NCBI GenBank assembly: GCA_937895845.1
Contig: CALBLK010000023.1
Location: 1-64,000, forward strand
Direction of reading: 5' to 3'
Source of the DNA: an uncultured Prevotella sp.
GTDB lineage: Bacteria > Bacteroidota > Bacteroidia > Bacteroidales > Bacteroidaceae
DNA: 64,000 nt
Of the stretch, positions 45,443-54,165 are shown piece by piece (the stretch's first letter is position 1; each line of letters begins with the position of its first letter). The notes below the pieces were generated by a model. That model was not told the DNA's origin and searched no databases. It saw only the letters and a list, made by a program, of their open reading frames with translations. Made by a program: the position numbers and the translations under genes.

Positions 45443-45461
45443 GAATGTCCCTTTTGTACTG

Positions 45462-45492
45462 CAAAAATACGTATTATCGCGTACAGTTCAAA
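45462..45492 (-). promoter_or_regulatory. Promoter of the flippase gene
   Basis: Minus-strand TATTTTTG at 45462-45469 and TTTG at 45489-45492 are separated by 19 bases, matching both consensus elements exactly. The -7 box begins 20 bases ahead of the flippase ATG, so the leader is very short. Confidence 0.7.
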
Positions 45493-45502
45493 ATAATTGT
45501 TG

Positions 45503-45510
45503 TACTTTTG
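45503..45510 (+). promoter_or_regulatory. Putative -7 element for licD
   Basis: TACTTTTG matches TAnnTTTG, 67 bases ahead of the licD ATG. The region that should hold its -33 element overlaps the flippase promoter on the other strand, so the two could compete or be co-regulated. Confidence 0.5.
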
Positions 45511-45576
45511 TCATTCGGACAAGGGCTCTTTGCCCCTCAGCCAGCGACATTTCATCATTCATACCGGGACACAGCA

Positions 45577-46359
45577 ATGCGACAGATTACCGACATCACC
45601 GAGCTGCGCAGCCTGCAGATGGGCATCCTTGACGATGTACACCGCTTCTGCATGGCGCACGGGCTGCGCTATTTTCTCTCCAGCGGGACGCTTATCGGAG
45701 CCGTGCGCCACGGGGGCTATATCCCCTGGGACGACGACATCGACATCTATATGCCACGTGCCGACTACGAGCGGTTCCTCGGCAGCTACACCGATGGCAG
45801 CGGGCGCTACCGGGTTATCGACCCCGGGCGCGAGCCGCATTATTATTACACCTTTGCCAAGGTGGTTGACAGGCGAACGCGAATGGTCGAGAAAGAGACC
45901 CGGGGCTATGTCATAGGCGTCTACATTGACGTGTTCCCGGTAGACTATGTTACCGACAGCCTGCGGTGGCGGCGGCGGGTGTTCCGCCTGAAGAAGCTGC
46001 TCTACAAGATTCGCCGCTGCAAGATTTCCTGCGACAACCCCCTGGGCTCGCAGCTCGCCTACTGGTGCTACCGCCACCTGCCGCTCACCGTTGGCATGGT
46101 GAACCGCTGCATCCGCGCCCTTGTCGTGTGCAGGCGGCCCACGCAGACGGTGTGCAACATGACCGAGGCCGGACCGAAGGTGAAGGGATGCTTCCCCGCT
46201 GCAGACATCGCGCAGACGGCAGACATCACCTTTGAGGGCCGTACTTACAAAACCATGTCGGGCTATCGCGACTATCTGGAGCGCACCTATGGCGACTATA
46301 TGACACTGCCGCCCGAGAGCGAGCGTGTCACCCACAAGTTCGAGGCCTACTGGCTGTAG
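45577..46359 (+). CDS. licD: LicD-family phosphotransferase
   Basis: 260-residue enzyme of the nucleotidyltransferase-fold LicD family, which moves phosphocholine, phosphoethanolamine or a similar group from a CDP carrier to a sugar. The core is 'FLSSGTLIGAVRHGGYIPWDDDIDIYM' (near 35-60) with the conserved Asp cluster that binds metal. The middle has 'IDVFPVDYV'. The ATG giving 'MRQITDITELRSLQMGIL' is the usual LicD start. It is convergent with the opine dehydrogenase gene, whose stop lies 13 bases inside its end. The LicC-like fusion at 47381 is the likely source of its CDP donor. Confidence 0.92.
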   Translation: MRQITDITELRSLQMGILDDVHRFCMAHGLRYFLSSGTLIGAVRHGGYIPWDDDIDIYMPRADYERFLGSYTDGSGRYRVIDPGREPHYYYTFAKVVDRRTRMVEKETRGYVIGVYIDVFPVDYVTDSLRWRRRVFRLKKLLYKIRRCKISCDNPLGSQLAYWCYRHLPLTVGMVNRCIRALVVCRRPTQTVCNMTEAGPKVKGCFPAADIAQTADITFEGRTYKTMSGYRDYLERTYGDYMTLPPESERVTHKFEAYWL

Positions 46360-47384
46360 GTCTGGCCGGCCTCTTCAAGCATCCTTGTCCCCCAGCCATA
46401 GACGCGGTCAATGTGCGGCGCGTCTATGCCGTGGGCGTGTGCCAGGCGGTGGATGATGGCCAGTCCGTAGGGGAAATCCTCTGTGAAATAACGGCTGCTG
46501 AAGTCGGGGACAAATGCGTCTCCGACTTTTTTCATGGGCGACAGGATGCCCTTGAAGGCGGCAATCGAGCGGAGTTTGCGCGTCAGCGAGGCCGCGTCTG
46601 TACTTTCATAGTAGTCAAGCACTGTCGGAACGGAACCCGGTGTGACGTGCAGCGCCCCGAGCAGCTGCATGAACTCGCTGTCCATGGCCACCAGCAGGGC
46701 CGAGGCCTCGTCAGTCCAGTCGCTGTAAAACTGTGGCACCTCGGCATAGACGGTTCCCGGCTGCCAGCGCCACCACATGCTGTAAAGCCGCGCGGTGTGC
46801 AGCAGGGGGTTGCTGTTGGTGAGGCTGGCCTCGTAGTAGCTGTCCAAAAGGTGTACGGGAGTGTCGAACATCCGGCTGACTTCCCCGGCCAGCGCTTGCG
46901 ACTGTCTGCCGTTGCAGTGGGCGGTGGCCATGCTCAGCGAGGGCTTGTAGCCCAGCAGGTGCGCCCTGGACCCGTAGGACTCCGTGCGTGCGATGAACGG
47001 CACGCGCTGGAAGCCGAACAGCGGGGTGGCGCTGTCCAGCGCCTTCATGGCCTCGAAAAAGAAGCCTGTGCTGCTGACAATGCTGCCCACGGGCACCCCC
47101 GGCGCCAGGTGGGGGCGTATGTCGCGCAGCGCCTGTCCGATGGCGAAGCCGGGCAGGCAGAGCAGGCACATGTCGGATTGCGGCACCACCTCGGCGGCCT
47201 TCTGCGCGATGCGGGCCAGCCGTCCCTCCAGTGTGCGTCCCTCGGGCGTGGTCACTTCGATGGTCTGCTGCCAGCGCCCGGGGTGCCCTGTCAGCAGGTT
47301 TACCTCCATGTTGTGCCTGGCGGACAGGTAGCCGGCCACCACATGGCCGAGGTTGCCGCCGCCGCAGATGCAGATGCTTTTCAT
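46347..47384 (-). CDS. NAD/NADP octopine/nopaline dehydrogenase family protein
   Basis: 345 residues. The N-terminal Rossmann fold starts 'SICICGGGNLGHVVAGYLSA'. The C-terminal domain has 'YYEASLTNSNPLLHTARLYSMW' (near 185), where the His is in the position of the catalytic His of opine dehydrogenases. Enzymes of this kind reductively join an amino acid and a 2-oxo acid, or reduce related substrates. Its 4-base overlap with the LicC-PLP fusion means the two are made together, so it may build or modify the amino-containing group that LicD attaches. The substrate is unknown. Confidence 0.8.
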   Translation of the reverse strand: MKSICICGGGNLGHVVAGYLSARHNMEVNLLTGHPGRWQQTIEVTTPEGRTLEGRLARIAQKAAEVVPQSDMCLLCLPGFAIGQALRDIRPHLAPGVPVGSIVSSTGFFFEAMKALDSATPLFGFQRVPFIARTESYGSRAHLLGYKPSLSMATAHCNGRQSQALAGEVSRMFDTPVHLLDSYYEASLTNSNPLLHTARLYSMWWRWQPGTVYAEVPQFYSDWTDEASALLVAMDSEFMQLLGALHVTPGSVPTVLDYYESTDAASLTRKLRSIAAFKGILSPMKKVGDAFVPDFSSRYFTEDFPYGLAIIHRLAHAHGIDAPHIDRVYGWGTRMLEEAGQTYSQ

Positions 47385-49198
47385 TCGTCCAGTGCTCTGA
47401 GCGCCGCTATCAGCCGGTCGTTGTCCTCCTCGCCGCGCACCGACAGGCGGATGTAGTTCTGTCCCTTGAGGCCGTTCTTGGTGTCGCAGTCCTTGGCCAT
47501 GATGTTAAAGCGTTCCAGCAGCAGCCTGGTCAGCTCGCCCGAGGTGTAGTCCCTGGTCACCTGGCAGCAGAAGAAGTTGGCCTGCGTGGGCAGCACGCGC
47601 AGGTAGGGGATGGTGCGCAGCAGCGCCCCGAAGCGGTCGCGCTCGGCGGTGAAGCGGTGGCAGGCCTGGCGGTAGTCGCTCTCGTACTTGCCGAATATCT
47701 GCATGTAGAACTCGGCGAACGAGTTGATGTTCCAGATGCTCACATCCTTCTTGACGTGGCTGATGAGCGCCGTGTCGGCCGAGGCCAGCACGCCCAGCCG
47801 CAGTCCGGGCACGCCATACGACTTGGAGATGCTCTTCACCACGGCCAGCCCCTTGTAGCGTTCCAGCAGGCTGTTGTGCAGCAGGCTGTTGTGCTCGAAG
47901 CCGTCGCTGAAGTCAACGAACGACTCGTCAACCACGAGGCGCACGCCCCTGCGGTGGCTCCACTCGGCCAGCTTCAGCAGTCCCTCCACGGGGATGAAGT
48001 TGCCCGAGGGGTTGTCGGGGTTGATGACCAGCAGCGTGTCCACCGGGTGCCTGTCGTAGAAGCCGATGAGGTCGTCGGCCGTATAGGCCAGCGTGCCGGG
48101 CTGTGGCGTGTAGGCCACAATCTGTTCCGGGCTGAGCCGGTGCGGGTACTCCTCGAATGTGGGGTACACCACGCCTGTGCGCCCCTCGGTCAGCTCCATC
48201 ATGCTCTTGATCAGTTCGGCGGCGCCGTTGCCCGCCGCCACATATTCCTGGCGGATGCCGAAGTACTTCCCGGCCAGCAGCGCGTTGACATACATCCCCG
48301 AGGGGTACTCTGTCAGCAGCGTGTCAAAGTTGGCCCGCAGCTCGTCTTTCATCCGCTGCGTGGGGAAGTAGGGGTTCACCAGGTAGCAGTAGTCCAGCAT
48401 CTTCGGGAAGCGCCAGTGCCCGCCGTAGCGGTAGTTGAACCGCCTGAGCATCTCGTCGCCCTCGGCGAAGATGGTCTCGGCGATGTCAAGGTCCTGGATG
48501 TCGTCAATCTCGTACCACTTCTCGTCACCCACGGGCAGCGCCTTCAGCTCGGCGTTGTCCAGCAGGGTGATGACCCTCAGCACCTGCTCGTAGTATTCGT
48601 TGTTGCCCAGTGCGGCGCAGTAGGCGTCGAGAAAGGGCACGTACTTGTGCTGGGAGAACTCGCGCGAGAACTTGTAGATGTTCACCGTCTTGTAATACTG
48701 GTCGACATCGGCGTAGCTGAACGCCTTTTTCGGCACGAAGTTCACGATGTTTCCCTCGCTGTCCATGCGCACCATGGTGCCGTCCATCCATGTCTCATAC
48801 TTCGCCACCAGCGCCAGGTTGGGGTAGGGGTTGCCGAGAATCATCGGGAACAGGCGGTCGCTGAAGATGAGGTCGCTCTCGATGAGCAGTGTGTCGTCCT
48901 CGGTCATCTGCCGTTTCACCAGCGACAGCGAGTAGATGTTGTTTGTCTTGTCGTAGACGGGGTTCTCGGCATACTCGATTCTGAGCCGCCCTTCGTAGCG
49001 TTTCCCGATGTGCTCGCGCAGCTCCTTGCCCTTGTAGCCCACGACGATAATCACGCGGCTGAGGTCGAGGGTGGCCAGCTGTCCCAGCAGCCGGTCTATC
49101 AGCCGCACGCCGTTGACGGGCACCATGCACTTGGTGTTGTCGCGTGTCAGTTCGCCCAGTCGGCGGCCCATACCGGCCGCCAGGATGATTGCCTGCAT
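47381..49198 (-). CDS. LicC-like cytidylyltransferase fused to a PLP-dependent aminotransferase-fold enzyme
   Basis: 605-residue bifunctional enzyme. Residues 1 to about 235 are a nucleotidyltransferase: 'AIILAAGMGRRLGELT', 'NTKCMVPVNG', 'NPVYDKTNNIYSLSLVK' and 'LLIESDLIFSD' follow the LicC (CTP:phosphocholine) pattern closely. Residues about 260-605 are a fold-type I PLP enzyme of the HisC/CobD group: 'NPDNPSGNFIP' (near 394), 'LVVDESFVDFSDG' (near 425) and PLP lysine in 'KSISKSYGVPGLRLG' (near 458). A CobD-like decarboxylase acting on phosphoserine would make phosphoethanolamine, which the first domain could turn into CDP-ethanolamine; this is inference. Transamination is the other option. 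It overlaps the opine dehydrogenase by 4 bases. Confidence 0.88.
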   Translation of the reverse strand: MQAIILAAGMGRRLGELTRDNTKCMVPVNGVRLIDRLLGQLATLDLSRVIIVVGYKGKELREHIGKRYEGRLRIEYAENPVYDKTNNIYSLSLVKRQMTEDDTLLIESDLIFSDRLFPMILGNPYPNLALVAKYETWMDGTMVRMDSEGNIVNFVPKKAFSYADVDQYYKTVNIYKFSREFSQHKYVPFLDAYCAALGNNEYYEQVLRVITLLDNAELKALPVGDEKWYEIDDIQDLDIAETIFAEGDEMLRRFNYRYGGHWRFPKMLDYCYLVNPYFPTQRMKDELRANFDTLLTEYPSGMYVNALLAGKYFGIRQEYVAAGNGAAELIKSMMELTEGRTGVVYPTFEEYPHRLSPEQIVAYTPQPGTLAYTADDLIGFYDRHPVDTLLVINPDNPSGNFIPVEGLLKLAEWSHRRGVRLVVDESFVDFSDGFEHNSLLHNSLLERYKGLAVVKSISKSYGVPGLRLGVLASADTALISHVKKDVSIWNINSFAEFYMQIFGKYESDYRQACHRFTAERDRFGALLRTIPYLRVLPTQANFFCCQVTRDYTSGELTRLLLERFNIMAKDCDTKNGLKGQNYIRLSVRGEEDNDRLIAALRALDE

Positions 49199-49265
49199 TT
49201 CTCTTTCGGATATTGGTTGGTGTTCAGGTTGGCTTGTCGCCGGTCTGCCCTGCGGCGCGGTGCTG

Positions 49266-51332
49266 TCACCCCACCTGGCTGCCCGGCTTGACGTCTTTTG
49301 TCGTGGTCACCACGCTCAGGCTTCCGTCGCTGTCCACGGCCGACAGGATCATGCCCTGGCTCTCGGCGCCCATCATCTTGCGCGGCTTGAAGTTGGCCAC
49401 AAAGAGGATGCGCCTGCCCACCAGGGCCGCCGGGTCGCCGTAGAAGGCGGCTATGCCGCTGAGGATGGTGCGGTCGGCGCCCGAGCCGTCGTCCACGGTG
49501 AAGCGCAGCAGCTTCTTCGACTTCTCCACCTTCTGGCAGTCCTTGACCAGGCCCACGCGGATGTCGAGCTTCTCGAAGTCCTCGAACGCCACCGTCTCCT
49601 TCACGGGCGCCGGCTTGTGTGCGGCCGCCTCGTTGGCCTTCTTGGTGGCTTCGAGCTTGTCAAGCTGCTTCTGTATGGTCTTGTCGTCAATCTTGTCGAA
49701 CAGCAGTTCCGGCTTGGCCAGCCGGTGGCCGGCCTCCAGCAGGTCGGTGCTGCCCAGCCGGTCCCACTCGAAGTGCTCCGCGTTGAGCAGCCGCAGCAGC
49801 CTGGCGCTGCTGAAGGGCAGGAACGGCTCGAACGCGATGGCGAGGTTGGCCACCAGCTGGAGCGAGATGTACAGCACGGTCTCCACGCGCCCCGGGTCGG
49901 TCTTCCACACCTTCCACGGCTCGTTGTCCGCGATATACTTGTTGCCTATCCGCGCCAGGTTCATCGCCTCCTTCTGCGCGTCGCGGAACTTGAACGTGTC
50001 GAGCAGTCGCTCCATGTCGCGCTTCACGTCCTTGAACTCGCCGAGCGTCTGCCTGTCGCCCTCGGTCAGCTCGCCGCAGGCGGGCACCACGCCGTCCCAG
50101 TATTTCGTGGTGAGCTGCAGCGCGCGGTTCACGAAGTTGCCGTACACGGCCACCAGCTCGTTGTTGTTGCGGTCCTGGAAGTCCTTCCAGGTAAAGTTGT
50201 TGTCCTTGGTCTCCGGGGCGTTGGCGGTCAGCACGTAGCGCAGCACGTCCTGCTTGCCCGGCATGTCCGCCAGGTACTCGTGCAGCCACACGGCCCAGTT
50301 GCGCGAGGTCGAGATCTTGTCGTTCTCCAGGTTCAGGAACTCGTTGGCCGGCACGTTGTCGGGCAGGATGTAGCCGCCGTGGGCCTTGAGCATGGTGGGG
50401 AACACGATGCAGTGGAACACGATGTTGTCCTTGCCGATGAAGTGTATGAGGCGTGTCTCGGGGTCCTGCCACCATTTCTGCCATGTGCCCCACTTCCCGG
50501 GCTGGGCGTCACACAGCTCCTTGGTGTTCGAGATGTAGCCGATGGGCGCGTCGAACCACACGTAGAGCACCTTTCCCTCCGCCCCTTTCACCGGCACGGG
50601 GATGCCCCAGTCGAGGTCGCGCGTCATGGCGCGCGGCTGCAGGTCCATGTCCAGCCAGCTCTTGCACTGCCCGTACACGTTGGGCCGCCACTCCCTGTGG
50701 TCTTTCAGTATCCACTCCTCGAGCCACTGCTGGTAGTCGTTCAGGGGCAGGTACCAGTTCTTGGTCTCGCGCAGCACCGGCTTCGAGCCGCTGATGGTCG
50801 AGCGCGGGTTCAGCAGCTCGGTGGGCGACAGGTCGCGCCCGCATTTCTCGCACTGGTCGCCGTAGGCGTCGGGGTTGCCGCAGTGCGGGCATGTGCCCAT
50901 CACGTAGCGGTCGGCCAGGAACTGCCTGGCCTCCTCGTCATAGAGCTGCATGCTCGTCTTCTCCAGCAGCTTGCCGTCGTCATAGAGCTTTCTGAAGAAG
51001 TCTGAGGCGAACTTGTGGTGCGTGGCGCTTGTCGTGCGGCTGTAGATGTCGAACGAGATGCCGAACTCCTCGAACGACTTCTTGATCATCGTGTGGTAGC
51101 GGTCAACGATGTCCTGCGGTGTCACGCCCTCTTTCTTGGCGCGGATGGTGATGGGCACGCCGTGCTCGTCGCTGCCGCCGATGAACACCACCTCCTGCTT
51201 CTTCAGCCTGAGGTAGCGCACGTAGATGTCGGCCGGCACGTACACGCCGGCAAGGTGGCCTATATGCACGCCGCCGTTGGCATAGGGCAGTGCCGCTGTC
51301 ACGGTGGTGCGCTTGAAGTGCTTTTCTTCCAT
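49266..51332 (-). CDS. metG: Methionyl-tRNA synthetase
   Basis: 688-residue class I synthetase. The HIGH motif is 'YANGGVHIGHLAGVYVPAD' (near 17), the zinc knuckle 'CPHCGNPDAYGDQCEKCG' (near 147), and the KMSKS equivalent 'LENDKISTSRNWAVW' (near 335), a variant I believe normal in Bacteroidota. An anticodon-binding helical domain follows, then a linker, and a C-terminal tRNA-binding domain (about 580-688, 'LDIRVGLVKDCQKVEKSKKLL'). A good promoter lies just upstream. Confidence 0.97.
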   Translation of the reverse strand: MEEKHFKRTTVTAALPYANGGVHIGHLAGVYVPADIYVRYLRLKKQEVVFIGGSDEHGVPITIRAKKEGVTPQDIVDRYHTMIKKSFEEFGISFDIYSRTTSATHHKFASDFFRKLYDDGKLLEKTSMQLYDEEARQFLADRYVMGTCPHCGNPDAYGDQCEKCGRDLSPTELLNPRSTISGSKPVLRETKNWYLPLNDYQQWLEEWILKDHREWRPNVYGQCKSWLDMDLQPRAMTRDLDWGIPVPVKGAEGKVLYVWFDAPIGYISNTKELCDAQPGKWGTWQKWWQDPETRLIHFIGKDNIVFHCIVFPTMLKAHGGYILPDNVPANEFLNLENDKISTSRNWAVWLHEYLADMPGKQDVLRYVLTANAPETKDNNFTWKDFQDRNNNELVAVYGNFVNRALQLTTKYWDGVVPACGELTEGDRQTLGEFKDVKRDMERLLDTFKFRDAQKEAMNLARIGNKYIADNEPWKVWKTDPGRVETVLYISLQLVANLAIAFEPFLPFSSARLLRLLNAEHFEWDRLGSTDLLEAGHRLAKPELLFDKIDDKTIQKQLDKLEATKKANEAAAHKPAPVKETVAFEDFEKLDIRVGLVKDCQKVEKSKKLLRFTVDDGSGADRTILSGIAAFYGDPAALVGRRILFVANFKPRKMMGAESQGMILSAVDSDGSLSVVTTTKDVKPGSQVG

Positions 51333-51375
51333 GTTCTGTTCGGGGTTATATACCTTATTATATGTAATGTGTTTG

Positions 51376-51406
51376 CAAAGTTACTGCAAAAGCGAGACAT
51401 TTCAAA
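51376..51406 (-). promoter_or_regulatory. Promoter of metG
   Basis: Minus-strand TAACTTTG at 51376-51383 and TTTG at 51403-51406 with 19 bases between them match both consensus elements. The -7 box is 43 bases ahead of the metG ATG. Confidence 0.7.
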
Positions 51407-51513
51407 ATAAATGCAAGTCAAAAGCGGGCGTTTCGCCGCCTGCTCCGCCGCCTGCCGTGCGTCGCGCCTGCCGCGGGCGCGGCCTTTTCCTGCGTGCCTT
51501 GCGGGCGGGTGGG

Positions 51514-53076
51514 TCAGAATGTGCTTGCCGCGCTTCCCCTCTCCGCCCAGTCGCCGCGGTCCAGCTGCCGGTAGCCTATGGCCTCGGCGATGTGGTCGGA
51601 CAGCACGGGTCTGCTGCCCTCCAGGTCGGCGATGGTGCGGGCCACCTTGAGTATGCGGCTGTAGGCGCGTGCCGAGAGCGACAGCCGCTCCATGGCCATG
51701 CGCAGCATCTCGAGCGACTGGCTGTCGGGGCTGGCGTAGCGGTTAATCATGCGCTCCGTCATCTGTGCGTTGCAGTGCACGCCCGGCTGTTCCCTGAAGC
51801 GTTCCTCCTGCACCTTGCGCGCCGCGATGACGCGCTCGCGGATGGCTGCGCTCGGCTCGCCCGGTCCGGCCTGCGAGATGTCCCTGAAGGGGATGGGCGC
51901 GATTTCGCACTGGATGTCGATGCGGTCGAGCAGCGGCCCGCTGATTTTGTTCATGTAGCGCTGTATCTGTCCCGGCGTGCACACGCAGTTGTGCGTGGGG
52001 TCTCCGTAGTAGCCGCAGGGGCAGGGGTTCATCGAGGCGACAAACATGAACGAGCAGGGGTATTCGATGGTGTACTTGGCCCGGCTGATGGTAATCTTGC
52101 GGTCTTCCAGGGGCTGGCGCATCACCTCCAGCACCGAGCGGTTGAACTCGGGCAGCTCGTCGCAGAAGAGCACCCCGTTGTGGGCCAGCGAGATCTCCCC
52201 CGGCTGCGGGCTGTTGCCGCCGCCGACGAGCGCCACCGGCGATATGGTGTGGTGGGGTGCGCGGAAGGGCCGCTGCGTGATGAGCGAGGTGTCGCGGCTC
52301 AGCTTTCCCGCCACGCTGTGAATCTGCGTTGTCTCCAGGCTCTCGGCCAGCGACAGCGGCGGCAGGATGGAGGGCAGGCGCTTGGCCATCATCGACTTGC
52401 CGCTGCCCGGCGGCCCTATCATCATCAGGTTGTGCCCGCCGGCTGCGGCCACCTCGAGCGCGCGCTTCACGTTCTCCTGTCCGCGCACGTCGGCGAAGTC
52501 AAGGTCGAAGTGCGCCTGCTGCCCGTAGAACTCGCGGCGCGTGTCGGTCACCACCGGCTTGTATGCCGTGTCGCCGTTGAACAGGCGCACCACGTCCATC
52601 AGCGTCTCCATGCCGTAGACGTCGATGTTGTTCACCACGGCCGCCTCGCGGATGTTCTGCATGGGCACTACCAGGCCTTTGAACTTCTCCGCCCGGGCCT
52701 TGATGGCTATGGGCAGCGCCCCGCGCACGGGCAGCAGCCTTCCGTCCAGTCCCAGCTCGCCAATCATCATGAACCTGCCAGGCCCGTCGGCGTTCACCTT
52801 GCCGTTGGCGGCCAGCAGGGCGATGGCCAGCGGCAGGTCGTAGCCGCTCCCCTCCTTGCGGATGTCCGCCGGGGCCATGTTCACGGTGATGTCGGCCGCC
52901 GGCATCTTGAACCCGTTGTTGGCCAGTGCGGCCCAGATGCGGTCGCGGCTCTCGCGCACGGCTGTGTCGGCCAGTCCTGTCAGGTGGAACATGATGCCCC
53001 TCGTGATGCTCACCTCGATGGTCACGGTGGTGGCTTCAAGTCCGGTCACTGCGGCGCAGTATGTCTTCACAAGCAT
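51514..53076 (-). CDS. ComM/YifB-family Mg-chelatase-like AAA ATPase
   Basis: 520-residue protein related to ComM, a ring helicase that aids branch migration when DNA is taken up and integrated. The N-terminal domain ('GLEATTVTIEVSITRGIMFHLTGL') resembles a Lon-like fold. Walker A 'MIGPPGSGKSMMAKRLPSI' lies near 217, Walker B 'GVLFCDELPEFNRSVLEVM' near 300, and a Cys-rich segment 'MNPCPCGYYGDPTHNCVCTPGQIQRY' near 355 is typical. The C-terminal 'LSARAYSRILKVARTIADLEGS' completes the family pattern. It follows the thioredoxin-fold lipoprotein gene after 53 bases. Confidence 0.95.
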   Translation of the reverse strand: MLVKTYCAAVTGLEATTVTIEVSITRGIMFHLTGLADTAVRESRDRIWAALANNGFKMPAADITVNMAPADIRKEGSGYDLPLAIALLAANGKVNADGPGRFMMIGELGLDGRLLPVRGALPIAIKARAEKFKGLVVPMQNIREAAVVNNIDVYGMETLMDVVRLFNGDTAYKPVVTDTRREFYGQQAHFDLDFADVRGQENVKRALEVAAAGGHNLMMIGPPGSGKSMMAKRLPSILPPLSLAESLETTQIHSVAGKLSRDTSLITQRPFRAPHHTISPVALVGGGNSPQPGEISLAHNGVLFCDELPEFNRSVLEVMRQPLEDRKITISRAKYTIEYPCSFMFVASMNPCPCGYYGDPTHNCVCTPGQIQRYMNKISGPLLDRIDIQCEIAPIPFRDISQAGPGEPSAAIRERVIAARKVQEERFREQPGVHCNAQMTERMINRYASPDSQSLEMLRMAMERLSLSARAYSRILKVARTIADLEGSRPVLSDHIAEAIGYRQLDRGDWAERGSAASTF

Positions 53077-53129
53077 AGTGTCGGTGGTTTAAGGTTTCTC
53101 AGGTCAGTCCGGGGCTTTCTTCCTTCCCT

Positions 53130-54149
53130 TCATCTTGCAGCCTTTTCCTGCTGCAGCATTTCCCTGATGCGGTCTTCCAGCGCCTGTGGCTGCAGGTCGC
53201 GCGCCACGATGCGCCCCCTGCTGTCGGTCACGATGTTGGCGCTCGCCGTCTGCAGCCCGAGCCTGAGCGCCGTGGGCGATTCCCACATCTTTCCGTCGCA
53301 GATGTTGGGCCATCTCACCGAGTCCCTTTCCGTGAAGCGCCGGCAGTCCTCGGGCCTGGCGTCCAGGCACACGCTCACCAGGGCCAGCCGGCTGCCGTAT
53401 TCCCTTTTGAGCCGGCTCAGCCGCCGCTGTATGTTCTGGCTGCTGTAGTTCCACGAGGCCCATGCGCTCACCACGCCCACCTTGCCCCTGAGCGTGCTGC
53501 TGCCCGCTGCCTTGCCTTCGGTGTCGCGTGCGGTGAATGCCGGCAGGGTGTTGCCTGTGCCCGTGCGGCTCAGCTGTCTGAGCGCCCTGTCCAGCCACCT
53601 GGCCGCATAGTTGCTGCCGCCGGCCTTCGCCACGAGTGCCGTGAGCCGCTGTGCGTGCGCGTAGTCGGGGTGGGGCTGCTTGAGCACATAGCGTTCGATG
53701 GCATACATGGCCGCGGGCGACGCCGGGTGCTCCTTGACCAGGCGGTCAACGGCCTTGAGCGTCTCCGGCGGTGTCAGGTCGTTGGTGGCCAGCCTGAAGG
53801 CGGTCATCAGCTCGTTGTCGTCGGTGCCCGTGATTTCCATCGCCTTGAGGTGCGAGGCGTCGCCCCTCACCTTCACGGTGGCTCCCGGCTCGGCAAACAC
53901 CGGCTGCACGGAGAAGTTGGGGAAGATGATGACCAGTGTGGCCGGCTGGCGGATGTCCTTGGTGTAGGCAAAGCGGCCGCCGCTCACCTTGATGGTGTCC
54001 GGGCCGGCGTTGTCAGCGCTGTTGCTGTAGATATAGAACTCACCCTGGTTCAGGTTCCTGAACCGGCCCTCGAGCCGGAACTTTCCGCTCTTCGAGCCGC
54101 AGGAAACCAGAATCAGGGTGAGCAACAAGTATCCTATGAATTTCTTCAT
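53130..54149 (-). CDS. DUF4369 and thioredoxin-fold lipoprotein lacking the CxxC site
   Basis: 339 residues with lipobox 'LVSCGSKSG', Cys at residue 17. Residues about 25-120 look like a DUF4369 domain ('FRLEGRFRNLNQGEFYIYSN'), followed by a helical linker and a TlpA/AhpC-type thioredoxin fold (about 200-330). Where relatives have 'WCxxC', this protein has 'SAWASWNYSSQN', with no Cys, so it is unlikely to do thiol exchange. It could be a binding or scaffold protein. It lies 16 bases after a TPR lipoprotein gene and before comM; all three are probably one transcript. Confidence 0.85.
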   Translation of the reverse strand: MKKFIGYLLLTLILVSCGSKSGKFRLEGRFRNLNQGEFYIYSNSADNAGPDTIKVSGGRFAYTKDIRQPATLVIIFPNFSVQPVFAEPGATVKVRGDASHLKAMEITGTDDNELMTAFRLATNDLTPPETLKAVDRLVKEHPASPAAMYAIERYVLKQPHPDYAHAQRLTALVAKAGGSNYAARWLDRALRQLSRTGTGNTLPAFTARDTEGKAAGSSTLRGKVGVVSAWASWNYSSQNIQRRLSRLKREYGSRLALVSVCLDARPEDCRRFTERDSVRWPNICDGKMWESPTALRLGLQTASANIVTDSRGRIVARDLQPQALEDRIREMLQQEKAAR

Positions 54150-54165
54150 GGGTGGCTGGGTGTCG

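Noticed and set aside
47381..49198. The fusion as a phosphonate enzyme (cytidylyltransferase plus 2-aminoethylphosphonate transaminase)
   Set aside because: The PLP domain has HisC/CobD-type motifs, not those of the PhnW class V transaminases, and no phosphoenolpyruvate mutase gene is present in the window.
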